Positions 7,587 to 16,440 of a stretch of 64,000 nucleotides of DNA are shown here, piece after piece. The DNA lies in the NCBI RefSeq assembly GCF_021474405.1, contig NZ_JAKEIO010000004.1, positions 1 through 64,000 on the forward strand, in the 5' to 3' direction. Under the pieces are notes generated by a model. That model was not told where the DNA came from and did not search any database. It was given only the letters and a program-made list of their open reading frames with translations. The position numbers and the translations under genes were made by a program. Origin of the DNA: [Streptosporangium] indianense. Lineage in GTDB: Bacteria > Actinomycetota > Actinomycetes > Streptomycetales > Streptomycetaceae. Within the stretch, counting starts at the first letter, position 1; each line of letters begins with the position of its first letter.

Positions 7587-7823
7587 ATGACAGTGCCCAA
7601 ACCGTTGAAGATCGCCCTGTTCGTCGTGCTGGCCTACGCCCTGATCGTATTGATGTTGCGCTATCGAAGAGACGGCATGGACTGGGACCAGGCACTGCTG
7701 CTCGGTCTCCTCGTCACGCCCCTGGCCTTCCTGCTGTCGTGGGGTCGGGACCGGCTCATGGGCAAGGCACGGGGTGCGGGTGAACGGGCGCGGGCCCGCC
7801 GCCGGGGTGAAGCGGCGGAGTGA
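7587..7823 (+). CDS. Small membrane protein
   Basis: A 78-residue protein with two hydrophobic stretches (about 8-24 and 38-53) and a basic, Arg-rich C-terminus (RARARRRGE) predicted cytosolic. ATG at 7587 has GAGGG about 7 bases upstream. No family is recognised. It lies between the NlpC/P60-like gene and the convergent desaturase and may be monocistronic. Confidence 0.6.
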   Translation: MTVPKPLKIALFVVLAYALIVLMLRYRRDGMDWDQALLLGLLVTPLAFLLSWGRDRLMGKARGAGERARARRRGEAAE

Positions 7824-7878
7824 CATCGGGCCGTACGCGCCCCTGATGGTGCCTGCCCATGCGGCCGAGGAGACCGGT

Positions 7879-8964
7879 TCAGCCGTCTGCCGGGGCACGC
7901 AGCGGCTCGCCGACGCTCCTGAGGTGACGCAGCGCCTCCCGGTGCGAGGCGATCAGCCCGGTCTGGTGGTAGGGGATGCCCAACTCCGCGCAGTACCGCT
8001 CGGTGATGACCTGGGCCCCGGCGAGCGCGGGTGTCGGCATGCTCGGGAAGAGGTGGTGCTCGATCTGGTAGTTGAGCCCGCCCATGAAGGCGTCGACCAG
8101 TGCGCCACCCCGGACGTTGCGTGAGGTGAGGACCTGGCGGCGCAGGAAGTCCAGCGAGGTCCCCTCCTCGATCATCGGCATCCCCTTGTGGTTGGGTGCG
8201 AACACCGAACCGAGGTAGATCCCGAACAGGCCTTGGTGGACGGCGAGGAAGAGAAGCGCCTTGGCGGGGGAGAGGACGGTGAACAGTCCCCCGAAGTACA
8301 CCACGAAATGCGCCACCAGCAGAGAGCCTTCCAGTGCCGGCTTTTTCATCGACGGGCTTTTCAGGGCCCGGAAGCTGCTGAAGCTCAGGTTCAGCCCTTC
8401 CAGGGTCAACAGCGGGAAGAACAGCACGGCTTGGTGCTTTCCGATGAAACGCGGCAGACCCCGGGCGGTGCGCGCCTGTCGGCGCGACCAGACGAGAATG
8501 TCCGGCGAGACGTCCGGGTCCTTTCCCTCGTGGTTGGGGTTCGCGTGGTGCCGGGTGTGCTTGTTCATCCACCACCCGTAGCTCATGCCCAGCAACAGGT
8601 CGGCGACCAGCAGTCCCCCCGCCTCACTGGACCGCCGACCGGAGAAGACCTGCCGGTGAGCGAGGTCGTGGGCGGCCAGTCCGAGCTGGCCGAAGACCAC
8701 GGCCAGGGCGACGGCGACGAACAGCTGGCCCCAGGTGTCCCCCAGTGCGATGAACGCGCCGACGCACCCGGCGAGTGCGAGGGCGACCAGTCCGAAACGG
8801 ACCGTGTAATACAGCGGACGGCGCCGGAGAAGCCCGGCCTCGGCTATGCGCCGTGACAATGCGGAGAAGTCACTCCCCTTGCTCTTCCTCTGTCGTTCTC
8901 CTCGCGTGGGCGGGCCTGCCGGAAGCACCAGTGAATGGGTCATGGTGCTCAGTATCGAAGTCAT
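7879..8964 (-). CDS. Membrane fatty acid desaturase
   Basis: A 361-residue integral membrane di-iron desaturase that would introduce a double bond into an acyl chain. The three histidine boxes are present and correctly ordered: HDLAH, HTRHH (in WMNKHTRHHANPNH) and the late QIEHHLFP. Hydrophobic pairs precede and separate the boxes, as in acyl-lipid and acyl-CoA desaturases. ATG at 8964 (MTSILSTMTHS) was chosen; ATG 8943 is equally possible and the frame also extends upstream. No ferredoxin or reductase gene is adjacent. A second, distinct desaturase is cut by the right edge of the window. Confidence 0.88.
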   Translation of the reverse strand: MTSILSTMTHSLVLPAGPPTRGERQRKSKGSDFSALSRRIAEAGLLRRRPLYYTVRFGLVALALAGCVGAFIALGDTWGQLFVAVALAVVFGQLGLAAHDLAHRQVFSGRRSSEAGGLLVADLLLGMSYGWWMNKHTRHHANPNHEGKDPDVSPDILVWSRRQARTARGLPRFIGKHQAVLFFPLLTLEGLNLSFSSFRALKSPSMKKPALEGSLLVAHFVVYFGGLFTVLSPAKALLFLAVHQGLFGIYLGSVFAPNHKGMPMIEEGTSLDFLRRQVLTSRNVRGGALVDAFMGGLNYQIEHHLFPSMPTPALAGAQVITERYCAELGIPYHQTGLIASHREALRHLRSVGEPLRAPADG

Positions 8965-9100
8965 GCTCCGGCGGCAGAATGGTGTCCGCCCCCTGCATGA
9001 GGTGGTGCCAGCGCCACCACGGTTGCGGGGGGAGAACCGCAGCAGGCCCGCCGCATCGCCTTCCGTCACGGCGCTGAGTCCGCCGCCGTGACCGGAGGAG

Positions 9101-10624
9101 TCACCCGGTCAGGTGGGTGACCACTGAGCGCATCACCCGGCGCACGGCAGGGACCGTCTCCTCCGGTGGGTCGATGGTTTCGAACCCGTGGTGGCCGTTG
9201 GGCACGTCGACCAGTTCGAGCCGCGCCGCGCACTCGTCGGCCGCGGTCACGAACGCGTCGACGGTCGCGGCGATCTCGGGTGACTCCAGCCCGGCACGGA
9301 GGACGACGACGGGCAGAGACCCGGCCTGTCGGATCGCCCTGGCGGGATGGAAGCGGCTGCCGGCCATGCCCCAGGCGGGAAGGGGAGCCAGGACGGGGTA
9401 GGAGGCGGCCAGGCAGCGCAGCCAGGCGGGCGGCTGTGCCAGCCAGTCCGCGGTGAGGGGGCCGCTGCCGGAGAAGAACCACAGGGCGACCCGGTCGGGG
9501 TCCACCCGGGGGTCGGCCCGCACCCTGTCCACCCCGGCGGCGATGTCCGCGGCGGCACGCTCGTAGTCCGCGACGTCGTGGAGACGGTGCTCGAGGCCCA
9601 CGCCGACCATGCCCTCGGCGGCGGCCAGGCGGGCGTGTCCCATCAGGGTCGGCCACTCGCGCGGGCTCGGCCGGGCTCCCTCGGGCACCGGCCCGCCGTG
9701 CACGAACACCACGGCCGGTCGCGGGCCCTCGCCCTCGGGGACGTACAGATCGACAGGACCCTGGCGGTCGCGCGGCAGTTCGGGTACGTCCACGGGGAAC
9801 GGACGCAGATGGGCGGGCGTCGACGCGTCGTCGCCGGCCGGCCGCAGACGGTGCCCCTCACCGGCAGCGGCCTGCAGCAGCACCTCCGCCAGCGCGCCAG
9901 GACAGGACAACATCGGCCAGTGCCCGGTGGGCAGCTCGAAGAAGGTGACCTGAGGTTGCGTCAGGACGGCCAGCGCGGGATCGCCGAAGTCGACGAGCCT
10001 TTGCAGCATGTCGATGCTGGCACCGTTGCGGGTACACAGCACGCCGGTGACGGGAATCGCTGCCACCGCTCCGGTCAGCCGCAGTGGCTGGAACAGGGTG
10101 CCCAGCGGCTGCGGGAGCGCCAGGGCGGTCAGCCGCGCCAGGTCCGCCTCACCGACGCCATCGGTGCTGCCCCAGCGTTCCCACTCCTCAAGGGCCGGTG
10201 GCGCCAGCACCCCCTCGCGCTCGCCTGCCTCGGCCCGTTCGGCGAGCTGCGCACGCAGCACTTGGTCCGGCACGGCGGCCAGCGCCGGAACACCGTTCTG
10301 CGGCATCCCGCTGTCCAGACAGACGACCCGCGCGATGCGCTCCGCACGCCGGTCGGCGGCGCCGAGCACCGGGTGGATCCCGTAGTCGTGACCGACGAGC
10401 ACGATCTGCCGCCCGGACGTCGCGTCCACCGCGTCGATCGCCGCGAGCACGTCCTCGATGTGCGTCTCCAGACCGACGTGCGGCGCCGTGGCGGACCGGT
10501 CCGGGTCGAGGTCCGTCAGCGGCACCACCTGTGCCGTGCCGCCCGCCGCGACCAGCCGCGCGGCCGTCTCCTGCCAGACATGGGTCCCGGTGAACGCACC
10601 CGCCACCATGATGAACACGTGCAC
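9101..10624 (-). CDS. Tandem alpha/beta-hydrolase fusion protein
   Basis: A 507-residue cytosolic protein with two alpha/beta-hydrolase modules. Module 1 (about 1-240) opens HVFIMVAGAFTGTHVWQE like small esterases, but its nucleophile elbow reads VGHDYG, with Asp where esterases have Ser, as in haloalkane dehalogenases. Its late His is in LPTGHWPML. Module 2 (about 270-505) resembles dienelactone hydrolase/prolyl oligopeptidase folds: VVFVHGGPVP (oxyanion loop), WFFSGSGPL (candidate nucleophile Ser) and NGHHGFE (catalytic His). GTG at 10624 follows GGGGAGGA with 5-base spacing. It is divergent from a MerR gene with an operator between them, so it is probably that regulator's target. Confidence 0.8.
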   Translation of the reverse strand: MHVFIMVAGAFTGTHVWQETAARLVAAGGTAQVVPLTDLDPDRSATAPHVGLETHIEDVLAAIDAVDATSGRQIVLVGHDYGIHPVLGAADRRAERIARVVCLDSGMPQNGVPALAAVPDQVLRAQLAERAEAGEREGVLAPPALEEWERWGSTDGVGEADLARLTALALPQPLGTLFQPLRLTGAVAAIPVTGVLCTRNGASIDMLQRLVDFGDPALAVLTQPQVTFFELPTGHWPMLSCPGALAEVLLQAAAGEGHRLRPAGDDASTPAHLRPFPVDVPELPRDRQGPVDLYVPEGEGPRPAVVFVHGGPVPEGARPSPREWPTLMGHARLAAAEGMVGVGLEHRLHDVADYERAAADIAAGVDRVRADPRVDPDRVALWFFSGSGPLTADWLAQPPAWLRCLAASYPVLAPLPAWGMAGSRFHPARAIRQAGSLPVVVLRAGLESPEIAATVDAFVTAADECAARLELVDVPNGHHGFETIDPPEETVPAVRRVMRSVVTHLTG

Positions 10625-10722
10625 AAAGTCCTCCCCGGACTGGTCTCGTGACGCGCGCCGGTCGCGTACGTCATCGTCCGCGGACCACGGCGTCTGCCCC
10701 GGCCCGCGTCCCGGTACCGTAG

Positions 10723-10744
10723 GAACTCCCCTAAAGGGAGGTTC
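10723..10744. promoter_or_regulatory. MerR-type operator
   Basis: An imperfect dyad, arms at 10723-10731 (GAACTCCCC) and 10736-10744 (GGGAGGTTC), surrounds TAAA. Seven of nine arm positions pair, as in drug-type MerR operators that lie between an over-long -35/-10 spacing. It sits 24 bp upstream of the MerR gene and 99 bp from the divergent hydrolase start, so one site could serve both. Confidence 0.65.
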
Positions 10745-10767
10745 AACTGTCCACTGTTCATGAGCTG

Positions 10768-11691
10768 TTGTGGAGCATCGGGGAGCTCGCCGAGCGCGCC
10801 GGTGCCACCGTGAAGACCGTCCGCTTCTACTCCGACCAAGGCCTGCTCCCGGAGGCCGCGCGCAGCAGTGGCGGGCACCGCCGCTACGGCCCCCCGGCCC
10901 TGGAACGTCTGCAGCTGATCCGTTCCCTGCGCTCCCTCGACCTGCCCCTGCCCGAGATACGCCGCGTCCTGGACGACGAGGAGGCAGCCGGCCGTGCGCT
11001 GGAGAGTGCCCTCGACAGCCGTCTGAGCGAGCTCGGCAGCGAACTGAAGACCCTGCGCTGGCGCGAGGCAGCACTCCAACTGGTGCGCGACTGCCCGCCG
11101 GGCCGGCGCGCCGGTCGGTTGCGGCTGCTCAGTGCGTTGAACACCCCGCCGAGCACCGCACCCCTGGCCAGGTTCTGGCGTGCCTGGCTGCCACCGCGTA
11201 TGCCGCGCCGGGCCACCACGGCATTCCTGGAGGCGGCCGTCCCTCAGCCGCCGGACGAGCCGCACCCCTCTCAGGTACTGGCCTTCGCCCGGCTGCACGC
11301 GATGACGACCGCGCCCTGCCCGGACGGCCGGCAGACCCAACCGGAGGTGCACCGAGTGGCGGGGGCCGACGGCGCCGTCGTGCTGTACGCGGGCCTCATC
11401 GAGGCCTTCGAACTCGCAACTCCCCACCTGCGCCGGGCACGTGCCCCGCAGCCGGGCGAGGCCCTGGACGCCTACGTCGCCGCGTACGCGAGCGCGTACC
11501 GCAGCCGCGACACCCAGCAGTTCCGCCGCTCGCTGGCCGCCCGCCTCTCCGCCGAAGCGCGCCTGAACCAGTACTGGGAACTGGCCGCCGTCGTCCTGAC
11601 CCCGCCGGGCAGCAGCCCGCAGCCGACCCCGGGCTCCGCGGACGACTGGCTGCGCGCGGCGCTTCAGCTGGACAACGCCAGAGCAGCGTGA
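10768..11691 (+). CDS. MerR family transcriptional regulator
   Basis: A 307-residue regulator. Residues 1-70 are a complete MerR winged helix: WSIGELAERAGATVKTVRFY then SGGHRRYGPPALERLQLI. A coiled-coil helix follows (about 75-115), and the 190-residue C-terminal region is an unrecognised effector domain. The start is uncertain: TTG 10768 is the only standard start codon before the conserved WSIGEL, no ribosome site precedes it, and CTG 10747 follows GGGAGG; a leaderless transcript is possible. The operator directly upstream argues for autoregulation and control of the divergent double hydrolase. Confidence 0.87.
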   Translation: MWSIGELAERAGATVKTVRFYSDQGLLPEAARSSGGHRRYGPPALERLQLIRSLRSLDLPLPEIRRVLDDEEAAGRALESALDSRLSELGSELKTLRWREAALQLVRDCPPGRRAGRLRLLSALNTPPSTAPLARFWRAWLPPRMPRRATTAFLEAAVPQPPDEPHPSQVLAFARLHAMTTAPCPDGRQTQPEVHRVAGADGAVVLYAGLIEAFELATPHLRRARAPQPGEALDAYVAAYASAYRSRDTQQFRRSLAARLSAEARLNQYWELAAVVLTPPGSSPQPTPGSADDWLRAALQLDNARAA

Positions 11692-11772
11692 GCCCAGGGA
11701 ACCCCCGGGGGCAGCAGCCCAGGTCCGGGATCGGCTACGGGCGCGCGGCCCGGTCCGTACACGCCGGCCCGC

Positions 11773-12576
11773 TCACCCCAGCACCACGACCACCGCCAAC
11801 GCCCCCACGAGCGAGTCGATCCGGTCCAGCAGCCCCCCGGCCCCTGCCAGCCACCGGCCCGAGTCCTTGACCCCGGCACCGCGTTTGACCAGGGACTCCA
11901 CCAGGTCGCCCACCGGCCCGCCGACGGCCACCGCCACCGCGGCCGGCCAGCTCCACGCCGACAGCAGCGCGAGGACGGCCAGACCCGCCGCCGCGCCGCA
12001 CAGCGTTCCGCTCCACCGCTTCGCCGGGGACAGCGGCGACAACCGGGGACCGCCCAGGCGAGGTCCGGCGAAGTACGCCACCACGTCGGCGACCGACACC
12101 GCGGCGAACACCGCCAGACCGAGCGTCCCCAGCGGCGCCAACCCGGCCAGCACACCCAGCCACACCAAGCCGAGCAGACCGGTGCCGAGCCGCCGCAAGC
12201 CGTCCTCGGCATCACCGCTCACCAGCGGCAGGGCAACCAAAGCCAGGGCCACGACCCCACCCACCCGCCAGAGCTGGTCCGGCACCGACACCGCGGCGAC
12301 GACCAACCCTGTCACACCTGCCGCGAGCACCACCCGGTCGGAACGAGGCAGCCGAGTCAGCGCGCCGAACTCCCACACGGCCACCACCGCGACAGCCCCG
12401 GCGAGCAGGGCGATCCCGGGCCGGCCCCACCAGAACGCGGCCGTCACCACCGGCACACCCACCGCCCACGCACACCACCGGACGACCAACTCCCGTCGTC
12501 GCGACGCCCCCACGAGCACACCGCTCACCAGCAACGCTCCGCCCAGCCATGGAGCCAGCGCGGCCACCGAGGTCAC
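11773..12576 (-). CDS. Phosphatidate cytidylyltransferase-like protein (CdsA family)
   Basis: A 267-residue polytopic membrane protein (about seven or eight hydrophobic segments) of the CDP-diacylglycerol synthase family, which makes CDP-activated lipid from phosphatidate and CTP. The C-terminal signature is present at 228-254: SLVKRGAGVKDSGRWL followed by GAGGLLDRIDS, though the usual His-Gly-Gly is Ala-Gly-Gly. The upstream Asp in PVGDLVESLVKR is also kept. Its GTG start overlaps the preceding stop as GTGA, so it is translationally coupled to the GNAT-aminotransferase gene. It is therefore probably not the housekeeping cdsA but part of a dedicated pathway. Confidence 0.85.
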   Translation of the reverse strand: MTSVAALAPWLGGALLVSGVLVGASRRRELVVRWCAWAVGVPVVTAAFWWGRPGIALLAGAVAVVAVWEFGALTRLPRSDRVVLAAGVTGLVVAAVSVPDQLWRVGGVVALALVALPLVSGDAEDGLRRLGTGLLGLVWLGVLAGLAPLGTLGLAVFAAVSVADVVAYFAGPRLGGPRLSPLSPAKRWSGTLCGAAAGLAVLALLSAWSWPAAVAVAVGGPVGDLVESLVKRGAGVKDSGRWLAGAGGLLDRIDSLVGALAVVVVLG

Positions 12577-14330
12577 CGTGCCGCCCCGGCACCCGACAAA
12601 GCGGGGGAGTCCGCGTGCAGTTCACCGAGCGCGGCCCGGTAGGCGTCCACGATGCGGGCGTTCTCGCCGGTGTCACGGACCGCCACACGCACGGTGCGAC
12701 CCTCGTACGACGACGACAGCGGTGACAGGTCCCGCAGGAACACACCGTGACGCCGACACTCCGCGACCAGGGACGCGGCGCTCGCCCCGCCCTGCGGCAG
12801 GGTCAGCGTCAGGAAGTTGGCCACCGACTCCCCGACCGTGACCGAGGCGTCGACCGCGGCCAGGTCGGCGGCGAGCCGACGCCGCAGCTCGTGCGTACGC
12901 CGCAGCACGCCGGTGTAGTACGCCGGGTCGCGCAAGGCCGCCACGGCCGCGAGCTGAGCCGGCAGCCCGACCACCCACGGCGGGGTCCACCGGCGCAGCT
13001 CCGCAGCCGTGTCCGCCTCGGCGACCAGATATGCGGCCCGCACACCGGACAGGGCGTACGTCTTCGACATCGAGGTGCAGACCACCACGCGCGGGTCCCT
13101 CGCGGCGAACGGGGCGAGCGACTCGGCGGGATCCACGTAGCCGAGGTACGCCTCGTCGATCCACCACCGGGTCCGTTCCGGGGCCGCGCTGATGACCGCA
13201 CGCAGCTCCGCGGCCGGTGCGTGGCGGCCGGTCGGATTGTTCGGGTTGACCACGACGACCAGGTCGTACGACCCGTCGGCCGTGACCGCCGACAACCTGG
13301 CCGGGTCGATGCGCCAGCCCTCCTCGGGCCGCAGCCGGAACCGGTCCACGCGGCAGCCGATCACCCGCTCCGTGACATGGGCGTACTCGCCGTACCCCGG
13401 GTCCAGCAGCAGGACTCGGCTCGTCGGCGTCAGCCACCGGCCGAAGGCCCGGAAGATCAGGTCGGAGGAGCCGGCGCCGACCGCGAGCGTCTCCGGGGGC
13501 AGGCCGCGGACCGCGGCGAGCTCGGCGAGCAAGCCCTCCGCACCGGTCGGCGGTGAGGTGCGGGCGAGCCACCCGGCGTCCTCGGCGAGCACCGCGCGTA
13601 CCCCGGGAGCCGGCGGGAACCAGGCGTCGAGCACGTCGGCCGCGACCACTTCGTGACGCCGCTCGAGCGTGCGGAAGTCCGCGCCGATCGCGGTGAACGA
13701 GGCCCCACCGTGCTCGCAGCCGTCCGGCCGGGGCGCGAACGGCGCGTCCAGCCGCCAGTCCACCCCGGCCGCCAACCGGGCCACGGTCGCCGCATGCCGA
13801 CCCGCCGCGCCCCGCGACAGCTCCGCCACGTCAGCGGTGAGCACGTCGAATGCGACCGCCCCGCTGCGGACGGTACGGCCGACGGGACGCAGACCCGCCG
13901 CCCGGTACATGCCGATCAGATCGGCGCGGCCCATCGCCACCACCCGCCGCCCGCCCCGGGACGCGATCCAGCGCAGCGCCGCGTACATCAGCAGCCCGCC
14001 CGCCGCTCCGGACCGGGCGTGGGGTTCGACGGTGAGCAGGCGGACCTCGAAGACGTCGGCCTCGTCGAGGAGCGGCAGCTCCGCGCGGGTCAGGTACTTG
14101 TCCAGCCCGTACCGGCCGACCCAGGGGGGCGTCACGCTCACGAATCCGACGCGTTCCGCACCCCGCGCCGCGACCAGGTATACGTTGTCGCCGTCCAGCC
14201 CGTCGACCAGCCGCCCTTGCGCATTGGGTGCGTGCTGGCCCAACTCCTCCGCGTAGACGCGGTGCCGCAGTTCATGAATCCAGGGCATGTCGCCGGGAGT
14301 GGCGGAACGCAGAGTGAGGGCGCGGGCCAT
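12573..14330 (-). CDS. GNAT acetyltransferase fused to PLP aminotransferase
   Basis: A 585-residue two-domain enzyme. Residues 1-190 are a GNAT-like acyltransferase domain (LRSATPGDMPWIHELRHRVY, then VFEVRLLTVEPHARSGAAGGLL, the acetyl-CoA loop). Residues about 215-575 are a fold-type I aminotransferase related to histidinol-phosphate aminotransferases: VGAGSSDLIFRAF, VVVNPNNPTGRH, WWIDEAYLGY, and SMSKTYALSGVRAAY with the PLP lysine at 423. Substrate is unknown. ATG at 14330 has GAGG upstream. Its stop overlaps the CdsA-like start by 4 nt, and a LysE exporter is divergent 177 bp away, suggesting synthesis, activation or export of an amino compound. Confidence 0.87.
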   Translation of the reverse strand: MARALTLRSATPGDMPWIHELRHRVYAEELGQHAPNAQGRLVDGLDGDNVYLVAARGAERVGFVSVTPPWVGRYGLDKYLTRAELPLLDEADVFEVRLLTVEPHARSGAAGGLLMYAALRWIASRGGRRVVAMGRADLIGMYRAAGLRPVGRTVRSGAVAFDVLTADVAELSRGAAGRHAATVARLAAGVDWRLDAPFAPRPDGCEHGGASFTAIGADFRTLERRHEVVAADVLDAWFPPAPGVRAVLAEDAGWLARTSPPTGAEGLLAELAAVRGLPPETLAVGAGSSDLIFRAFGRWLTPTSRVLLLDPGYGEYAHVTERVIGCRVDRFRLRPEEGWRIDPARLSAVTADGSYDLVVVVNPNNPTGRHAPAAELRAVISAAPERTRWWIDEAYLGYVDPAESLAPFAARDPRVVVCTSMSKTYALSGVRAAYLVAEADTAAELRRWTPPWVVGLPAQLAAVAALRDPAYYTGVLRRTHELRRRLAADLAAVDASVTVGESVANFLTLTLPQGGASAASLVAECRRHGVFLRDLSPLSSSYEGRTVRVAVRDTGENARIVDAYRAALGELHADSPALSGAGAAR

Positions 14331-14507
14331 CTGAACCTCTTCGTAGGGAGACAAGGGCGGTCCAGTGTGGCTATGAGCAGCCCGTGGGGAGCAGGGGAGG
14401 ACAGCTCGGACGGTTTGAGTACACGTACTCAGGCGCTTGCGCTCTCCTGTGAGATCACTTCCGCGGAGGGGATCCAGCCGCACGCGAGGTGGTGTGAGAC
14501 TGAGGGC

Positions 14508-15128
14508 ATGCTCATTCAGTTCCTCACGGCGGCCGGCGTCCTCGCCGTGCTGACCATGGTGCCCGGGCCGGACATGGCCGTCGTGACGAAGCGGGCGGTC
14601 GCTTCCGGGTGGCAGGACGGGCTGCGGACGGCCGGCGGCATCACCCTGGGGCTGATGATCTGGGGCCTTCTCACGGTCGTGGGCCTCGCCGCGGTGCTGG
14701 CCGCCTCGGCCACCGGCTACACGGTGATCAAACTGGCAGGAGCCGCCTACCTGGTCTTCCTCGGCGTCCAGGCGCTGCTGACCAGCCGACGTGCCCGGGT
14801 GCAGGTGACCGGCACCCTCCCCGGCGCCCCCGCGGGCAACCCCTGGCGGACCGGCCTGGTCACCAACGTCTTCAACCCCAAGATCGCCGTCTTCTACACC
14901 GGTCTGCTCCCGACGCTGGCCCCGACCGGGCTCTCCCCGCACACCGGTATGGCCCTGCTGGTCCTCGTCCACGCGGCGTTGACCGCCGGGTGGCTCGGCG
15001 GCTACGTGATGCTGCTGGCCAGGGCGCGCGTCTTCCTCCAGAAGCCCGCCGTGCGCCGGGCCATGGACCGCGTCACCGGCGTCGTCCTGATCGGCTTCGG
15101 CCTGAAGGTCGCGACGACGCACCCCTGA
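14508..15128 (+). CDS. LysE/RhtB family amino-acid exporter
   Basis: A 206-residue inner-membrane exporter with about five or six hydrophobic helices. The family opening FLTAAGVLAVLTMVPGPDMAVV and the mid-protein NPKIAVFYTGLLP are diagnostic; GLVTNVFNPK is the LysE central motif. ATG 14508 follows GAGGGC, and the long upstream open frame is antisense to the aminotransferase and not coding. Divergent orientation to the GNAT-aminotransferase gene suggests a shared control region at 14331-14507 and a role in exporting its amino-acid-like product or intermediate; that link is inferred. Confidence 0.88.
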   Translation: MLIQFLTAAGVLAVLTMVPGPDMAVVTKRAVASGWQDGLRTAGGITLGLMIWGLLTVVGLAAVLAASATGYTVIKLAGAAYLVFLGVQALLTSRRARVQVTGTLPGAPAGNPWRTGLVTNVFNPKIAVFYTGLLPTLAPTGLSPHTGMALLVLVHAALTAGWLGGYVMLLARARVFLQKPAVRRAMDRVTGVVLIGFGLKVATTHP

Positions 15129-15454
15129 CCGGCAACGTCGATGGTGCTTCGCCCGGACGGCCGGTCCGGGGCCGGGAGCGTGACTCAGGCCCGGTGCACC
15201 GCGTGCCCCGGATACGTCACGAGAGGCTTGCCCTCCGGAGACTGCTCACGTCCCCCGGCTTGAACGATGAGACGTCCTGCACGGACAGCCCCGCCCGGTC
15301 CAGGAACTCGGCAAGCGACGTCTGCCGAAACAGGCACCCTTGCCGAAGGAGCCCTGCACCGTCGACGAACGGTGGAGGGCCCACGCTCTGCGGCATGACG
15401 ACGACGGCTACTCCAGGGACGGCGGTCACCTGCGAACGGCACGGCCTGCCGGGC
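15129..15454. other. Intergenic stretch without a supported gene
   Basis: Between the LysE gene and the convergent DsbA-like lipoprotein. A 70-codon minus-strand frame (15217-15429) has moderate GC at third positions but no recognised family and no convincing ribosome site, so it is not called. Confidence 0.4.
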
Positions 15455-16192
15455 TCAGAGCGTGGTGGACTCCCATTCCCAGGGGTTGGCGTGGATCTGG
15501 TCCAGGAGTTGAGCGAAGAGCGTGCCGTCCAGCAGGACGCCGTTGGTTTCCATCGGGATCCGCTTGTCGTTGATCACCGCGGTGGGCGTGCCGGGCCCCT
15601 CGGGCTCCGCCGCCCCTCCGGCCCGCTCGTAGGCCTTCTGCGAAGCGGCCACGAAGGCGCGGTACTTCATGGACTTCACGGCCGAGTCGAAGGCCGTGCT
15701 GCGCAGGCCCTCCACCTGGCCGGCCAGCTTCAGCAGGTAGGCGTCGGTGTAGCCGTCCTCGCTCTCTTCCGGCTGGTTGAGGTAGAGCACCTCGTGGTAC
15801 TCCACGAACTTGCCCTCCTTCAGCGCCGCGCGCAGCGCGTTGACCGCCTTCTTCGAACCGTTGCCGCCGACCCGGTCGTCGAGGAAGGAGGCCAGGGTGT
15901 ACTGCACCGTCGCGTGACGGTCGATGACCGCCTTGCGCAACCGGGGCCCGCCGCCCGAGGTTTCGAACTGCTCGCAGTAGGGGCAGCGCGGGTCTTCGTA
16001 CAGGTGCACCTTCACCTTCGTGTCGGGATCACCGACCGTGATGGTGGTGCCGTCCGCACCCAGCTTCTCCGGCAGATCCTCCACCCCCTCGAACGCGGGT
16101 TGCCGCTCCGACGGCACATCCGCCCGCCCACAGCCTGCCAACGCCAGCACCGCGACAGCGCACCACACGACCCGACGACCCTTACGCACCAT
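15455..16192 (-). CDS. DsbA/thioredoxin-fold lipoprotein
   Basis: A 245-residue exported lipoprotein. The signal peptide ends in the lipobox LAGC (Cys21). A thioredoxin fold of the DsbA_4 type follows, with the redox motif CPYC at 70-73 within LYEDPRCPYCEQFE, a helical insert at about 95-190 and the cis-Pro region GTPTAVIN near 205. It probably oxidises or isomerises disulfides in secreted proteins or acts as a thiol reductant outside the membrane. ATG at 16192 opens the basic n-region (MVRKGRR). It is monocistronic and divergent from the secreted peptidase gene. Confidence 0.9.
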   Translation of the reverse strand: MVRKGRRVVWCAVAVLALAGCGRADVPSERQPAFEGVEDLPEKLGADGTTITVGDPDTKVKVHLYEDPRCPYCEQFETSGGGPRLRKAVIDRHATVQYTLASFLDDRVGGNGSKKAVNALRAALKEGKFVEYHEVLYLNQPEESEDGYTDAYLLKLAGQVEGLRSTAFDSAVKSMKYRAFVAASQKAYERAGGAAEPEGPGTPTAVINDKRIPMETNGVLLDGTLFAQLLDQIHANPWEWESTTL

Positions 16193-16440
16193 GCGTCATC
16201 CCCTCCCCAGGAGTAGGGCGACTCTAGATCATCAGTACGACATCCGCCCGGCCGGGCCGAGCACCCAAGTGAGCGTCTCCCGCGCGCCGATCGCCCCTGA
16301 GCCGTCCCCGACCTGTCCCGGAGAAGACCCTGACCGGAGCTCCACGGCGGCGACGGGGCATCTACCGTGACGACGGTGCCCCGGCCGGGTCCGCACGTAC
16401 GACACGAGCACTCTCTCCACGAGCTCCACGAGGAGGAGCC

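Noticed and set aside
13653..14507. Upstream extension of the LysE frame over the aminotransferase gene
   Set aside because: This part is antisense to the well-supported GNAT domain, and ATG 14508 has a ribosome site and the family start.
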